Part shown: one piece after another, positions 60,666 through 64,000 of the stretch
How positions within the stretch are numbered: the first letter of the stretch is position 1
Layout: each line of letters opens with the position of its first letter
NCBI GenBank assembly: GCA_963575745.1
Contig: CAUYUJ010017849.1
Coordinates: 659,923 to 723,922 of the forward strand
DNA: 64,000 nt
From: Prorocentrum cordatum
Taxonomy: Eukaryota; Sar; Dinophyceae; Prorocentrales; Prorocentraceae
Reading direction: 5' to 3'
The notes under the pieces: generated by a model
What the model was told of the DNA's origin: nothing
Database searches by the model: none
What the model saw: only the letters and a program-made list of their open reading frames with translations
Position numbers and translations under genes: made by a program

Positions 60666-60970
60666 CGAGCGAGCTTCTCGGAAGTGCATTGCTGGGTGTG
60701 CGTGCTTGTCGGCCGCTGGTGTCGCGGCTCAAGTCTAATTCAGAGGGCGGCGCATGGGGGTCATCTCTTTCCTTCGTGCCAAAGCCTTGCCGTTCGCGCT
60801 CAGTCAGTTGCCTCATGCAGTCCAGGTGCTGATACCAGGGCACGAGGACGCGGGCGGGTGCCTCCTCCTCTCGGAGCTCACGGGCAGCTTGCGGGGCTTC
60901 CGCGTCGGGCTGTGCGCCCTCTGCTTCTTGATCGGAGCTGCTGCGGGGTGCTGCTGCTGTGCCGTGGGCT

Positions 60971-61408
60971 ATGGAGGCTGGCCAACGTGTCGGCGTCCTG
61001 TGGCAGGCAGGGCGGGACTGGCAAGTGAGAATCATCATCTGCGAGTGCCCGCCCGGGGAGTGCACCGACGTCGTCGGCGACCCAGTACCTCCAGCTCTAG
61101 TGACGAAATGCTTCTATTGCCTCACCCCAGACGGGGACATCTATCCGCACCTCCTAGCGGTCGGGCCTCTAGCTGGGGTGGTGGTGCTCGACAAGATGGG
61201 CCAGCCCATCGACTCCGCGTCCGAAGGCCAGAAGTTGCGGAGGAGACACTCGGTGCACGGCGCCGACTGGGAGCCGACGCCGCTCGACTACGTAGCGGCC
61301 TTGCAGTTCTGCCGCCCCGAGGTTCTCTCCAGCGGTCACCCGAGCCGGCGACTCCGTAGGAAGCAGCCGCTACCAGCATCGGAACGCCGCCAGGGGATGG
61401 AGCAGTGA
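60971..61408 (+). CDS. Retroelement gag-associated protein, N-terminal frame
   Basis: ATG at 60971 (MEAGQRVGVLWQAGRDWQVR) opens 145 residues: IIICECPPGECTDVVGDPVP, then FYCLTPDGDIYPHLLAVGPL and VVVLDKMGQPIDSASEGQKL. The LTPDGDxYxE-like block followed by a P/G spaced strand-rich part occurs upstream of gag in dinoflagellate retroelements, as I recall it. The frame ends where the next frame (open across 61405) takes over, so one polyprotein with a frameshift is likely. Part of the 60971-64000 element. Confidence 0.5.
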   Translation: MEAGQRVGVLWQAGRDWQVRIIICECPPGECTDVVGDPVPPALVTKCFYCLTPDGDIYPHLLAVGPLAGVVVLDKMGQPIDSASEGQKLRRRHSVHGADWEPTPLDYVAALQFCRPEVLSSGHPSRRLRRKQPLPASERRQGMEQ

Positions 61409-61422
61409 AGGTTCCGACTAAC

Positions 61423-62373
61423 ATGGAGGTCTCAGATGGGGCCCCGCCGACGCCGCCCGACGGGCACTGCTGGGAGATCCTCGCCACGACGGGCTCGGAC
61501 ACGGCCCGTGCGGAGTTCTTCGGCGGCGCGACCGACGGATGCGCAGTCGCAGGTGGCTTCGGGCTCGTGGTGATGGGCTCGGAGGCGCATGTTGTGAGAG
61601 TGGTGAAGCGTGACGAGCTCGGAGGCGACGGGGACTTAGACGCCCGTGTGCTCAGCATCGAGGTGAATTCCGAGGGGGAGCGGCGCCGCCTGTTCAAGGA
61701 TGCCGTCAACCTCCTCAGCGAGACGAGCTGGCCCTTCTGGCCAGTGCTCGGCCCGCGCACCACTCGCTGGCGCCTGCGGTTCCTGGCGGACCAGGACGCT
61801 CGCCCGCGGGCACGGCGCACGAAGTGGGGGCACGAGACCGGGCTCTCATCGAGCGACCCTGGCGTTGCCGAGCACGAGCTGTGCATGCGCGTGTTCGACG
61901 TGGCCATGTCTTTCGACCAGCTGAACGTCAGCGAGCTGGCCTCCTTCGAGTACATCGCGAGGCGGGCGCAGCTCATCGAGCACCGCTACCGCGAGAGGGC
62001 CATGGGCCGGTCCGACGGCATCGACGGTGCCGAGGACGACTACCTCATGATGGGGACCTCGGAGACGCGCGGCCACCTGATGATCGCGCCGGAGCTCCAG
62101 GACTACATCACGGCCGAGCTCCACCGCGAGGCGGGCGTGCTCAAGGAGCGGCGCAAGCTTCGCGAGGAGCGGGCCATCTCTTCTCGCGGCGGCGGCGGAG
62201 GCGGCGCAGGCAGGGGCGGCGACGACAAGGGCTCGCTGCAGCAGAAGATCCAGCAGCAGGCGGCGGAGCTCAAGCGGCTCCAGGCGGGGCGCGGCAGCGG
62301 CGGCGGAGGCGGCGGCGGCCAGCAGGAGGGCGATGCCGGAGGCGGCCGCGGTGGCGGCCGCGGGGGCAAGTAG
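61423..62373 (+). CDS. Gag-like protein of a DIRS-like retroelement
   Basis: ATG at 61423 (MEVSDGAPPTPPDGHCWEIL); the frame is also open upstream to 61405. 316 residues. It reads LDARVLSIEVNSEGERRRLF, KDAVNLLSETSWPFWPVLGP (a W-rich patch), LSSSDPGVAEHELCMRVFDV, then two long helices (FEYIARRAQLIEHRYRERAM and DYITAELHREAGVLKERRKL), and a glycine-rich tail with LQQKIQQQAAELKRLQAG coiled coil. It ends at TAG, with the RT frame in the same phase 63 bases later. Gag identity is inferred from position, helices and coiled coil. Confidence 0.55.
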   Translation: MEVSDGAPPTPPDGHCWEILATTGSDTARAEFFGGATDGCAVAGGFGLVVMGSEAHVVRVVKRDELGGDGDLDARVLSIEVNSEGERRRLFKDAVNLLSETSWPFWPVLGPRTTRWRLRFLADQDARPRARRTKWGHETGLSSSDPGVAEHELCMRVFDVAMSFDQLNVSELASFEYIARRAQLIEHRYRERAMGRSDGIDGAEDDYLMMGTSETRGHLMIAPELQDYITAELHREAGVLKERRKLREERAISSRGGGGGGAGRGGDDKGSLQQKIQQQAAELKRLQAGRGSGGGGGGGQQEGDAGGGRGGGRGGK

Positions 62374-62436
62374 CCCACAGGCGCCGCCCGCCGGCCGGGC
62401 TGCCCCTGGGCGGGCCCTGCCGGCTCCTCGGCTGGG

Positions 62437-64000
62437 ATGGTGGTCGCTCGCGAGCTGCCTATCAACCTGGCCGCCCTCTCGGCCCCGCGCGAGCCGCCTG
62501 GCGCCGGCCGCTGCAGTCGCAGCGTCCGCAGCCGGCTCCTCCGCCGGACCCTCGTCGACGAGCGCGTGCGTGAGTCGGTGACCGCCCTCAACCTTTTGTA
62601 CAACCGCGGCGAGGCCCAGGCCTCGCACCAACTTTCTCTCGCTCAGGTCCGTGGTGTCGAGCATCTCCGACATGGTTGGGAGCGACTCGGTGCCCCGGAG
62701 GTGAGCCCCGCGGCAGCCTGCAGTGAGCTGTGCGGGAGCAGGCCCGGGTACGGTGATCCGGTGAAGACGGCTCCTTACCAGCGAGACCTCGTCTCGCTGC
62801 CGACCGGCGGGGTCCTGGCCGAGGGGGGCCGGTGCCTCGGCGATGCGGCTTTAAGTTTCTGGAAGGAGTGGCGACAGCATCCTTTGCGGCCCGGTGTCAG
62901 CCGGGAGGTAGTGCAGAAATTCAAGCCCCACGTCGACAGTCGACTACGTGCGAAGGGTACCTATGCCCAGTTCGTGTTAGACCTCCAGGCCGCCGGTTTG
63001 GTGAACCTGAGAGGCCGCCTCGACGCGACCTTGGGAGTGTTCTTCGTGTGGAAGAGTGATGGCGTCAGGCAGAGACTGATATTTGACACTCGAGGTAGCA
63101 ACGAGTTTTTCAATTCGCCCGAGTATTCTCAGTTGCCCACGGCTAGTGCATGGAACTTTTTGTATGTGCCAGATCAATGCGAGCTCTCTTCGTGCCAGGC
63201 AGACGTTGACAATGCATTCTATCGGATCGGCCTGCCCGCAGGGATTGAAGATTATTTTGTCCTCCCTCCTGTCTCCTGTCGTCACCTCGAGGCACTTTGT
63301 CCAGGCAGCTCCGGGGAGCTTCGCGGGGTTGGGGAGCTCTCGCCCGTCCTCCGCGTGTTACCCATGGGGTGGTCTTGGTCTTTATACTTCTGTCAGTGTA
63401 TGGTAGAGCAAGCTGTTAAAGGGATGGTCGGGGCGTCTGAACAGCAGTCTTTCACAGGCCTCACGTTCGAACGCAGCTCTGGAATCATTTCGCTTTCGAC
63501 CCGGCGCTTGTGGAAAATTCGCCTGGGGCTCTTGGAGCTCTGCCGTCAGGGCTGGTGCACCGGGGTCCAGATGCGCCGGGTCTTGGGCCATTTAACCTGG
63601 GCCTTCTTGTTGAAACGTGAGCTTTTGTCTATCCTCAGCAGCGCTTTCCGTTTTTGTGAAATGGCCGGGGAGCAGCGGTGGCGTCTCTGGAGTTGTGTGA
63701 CTCGGGAGCTGCGGATCGCTGCAGCACTTCTGCCGTTCGCCGCTGTCGACACCAAGAGGCCGTTCGACCCGTGCGTGATGGCCTCCGACGCTTCCGGGGC
63801 CACCGAGTTCGACTTCGGGGGTTTCGGCGTCTGCGAGCGGGCTTGGGACTCGGAGGCAGTTCGAGCCGTGGCCAGCCGTGCGGAGAAGTGGAGGTACTGC
63901 GTCGAGGATGCCATCTGCGGCCGGGAGCAGAGTCTCGGGCTGGTCCCTCAGGGCCCCTCCAAGCCTCGAGTTTCCCAAGTGAGAGCCCGCCGTGGGGTCG
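62437..64000 (+). CDS. DIRS-like reverse transcriptase/RNase H polyprotein, runs off window
   Basis: ATG at 62437 (MVVARELPINLAALSAPREP); the same phase as the gag frame, open to the last base (521 codons, 3' partial). RT blocks: VWKSDGVRQRLIFDTRGSNE (primer-grip-like start), LSSCQADVDNAFYRIGLPAG (motif A, Asp in ADVDNAF) and LRVLPMGWSWSLYFCQCMVE (motif B). The YxDD/YVDN box normally found some 60 residues later is absent; text jumps from KGMVGASEQQ to SFTGLTFERSSGIISLSTRR, an in-frame deletion. Then LGHLTWAFLLKRELLSILSS and WRLWSCVTRELRIAAALLPF and a SDAS block (MASDASGATEFDFGGFGVCE), the RNase H-like start seen in DIRS/tyrosine-recombinase elements. Assignment to DIRS is by style; a recombinase would lie beyond the window. 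Confidence 0.65.
   Translation, partial: MVVARELPINLAALSAPREPPGAGRCSRSVRSRLLRRTLVDERVRESVTALNLLYNRGEAQASHQLSLAQVRGVEHLRHGWERLGAPEVSPAAACSELCGSRPGYGDPVKTAPYQRDLVSLPTGGVLAEGGRCLGDAALSFWKEWRQHPLRPGVSREVVQKFKPHVDSRLRAKGTYAQFVLDLQAAGLVNLRGRLDATLGVFFVWKSDGVRQRLIFDTRGSNEFFNSPEYSQLPTASAWNFLYVPDQCELSSCQADVDNAFYRIGLPAGIEDYFVLPPVSCRHLEALCPGSSGELRGVGELSPVLRVLPMGWSWSLYFCQCMVEQAVKGMVGASEQQSFTGLTFERSSGIISLSTRRLWKIRLGLLELCRQGWCTGVQMRRVLGHLTWAFLLKRELLSILSSAFRFCEMAGEQRWRLWSCVTRELRIAAALLPFAAVDTKRPFDPCVMASDASGATEFDFGGFGVCERAWDSEAVRAVASRAEKWRYCVEDAICGREQSLGLVPQGPSKPRVSQVRARRGV

Noticed and set aside
60337-61065. Minus-strand 242-codon frame with charged helix-like text
   Set aside because: Half of it is the CCT microsatellite read as poly-Glu, and the rest is antisense to the better-supported gag-associated frame.

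Overview
The window reads as dinoflagellate nuclear DNA. The grounds are a very G+C-rich and repeat-choked sequence, tiny islands of coding potential, introns that begin with GT, GC or GA and end in AG with short direct repeats across both junctions, a MKRPAA-type protein start, Copia, LINE and DIRS-like retroelements of the dinoflagellate kind, and one degenerate match to the dinoflagellate spliced leader. It is a scaffold rather than a finished sequence: a run of exactly 100 N sits at 31746-31845. I cannot name the species. Eukaryotic ATG starts are used throughout; most long G+C-rich open frames are not genes.

Layout. 0-2.6 kb: a fold-back element with about 270-bp inverted arms. 3.2-6.4 kb: three exons of a PIH1-domain (dynein assembly type) gene, the only clear host housekeeping gene. 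6.4-16.3 kb: microsatellites, a 77-bp satellite, a scattered 14-mer, a G/C minisatellite bracketed by direct repeats, and no convincing gene. 16366-43058: a decayed Ty1/Copia retrotransposon with 225-bp LTRs (about 89% identical by eye), a primer site, gag, protease, a degenerate cytosine-methyltransferase-like domain, integrase, reverse transcriptase and RNase H. Its reverse transcriptase is split by an insert of about 18 kb (23340-41440). 43.1-47.8 kb: repeats, a small MITE and a tandem array. 47.9-54.3 kb: a LINE on the minus strand (ORF1, endonuclease, RT, RNase H). 57.1-59.4 kb: a second LINE fragment on the plus strand. 60.9-64.0 kb: a gag-like pair of frames followed by a DIRS-like reverse transcriptase running off the window.

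The most unusual part is the 18-kb insert. It is bordered by G-rich iterons in inverted orientation, then by A+T-rich subterminal repeats, and carries eight coding units: two long well-formed unknown proteins, a broken transposase-like member of a family I associate with dinoflagellate genomes, a methyltransferase-fold protein, two minus-strand genes and two smaller units. The units are separated by clusters of the motif GATGAGTTTCC; around the minus-strand gene at 38.6-39.4 kb the motif is reversed as well. This looks like a modular, cargo-carrying DNA element nested in an older Copia copy.

Several introns here look like introners: two (116 and 161 nt) are largely palindromic, are flanked by 4-5-nt direct repeats, and restore the reading frame when removed. 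Mobile DNA therefore shapes this window at every scale, from intron birth to multi-gene cargo.
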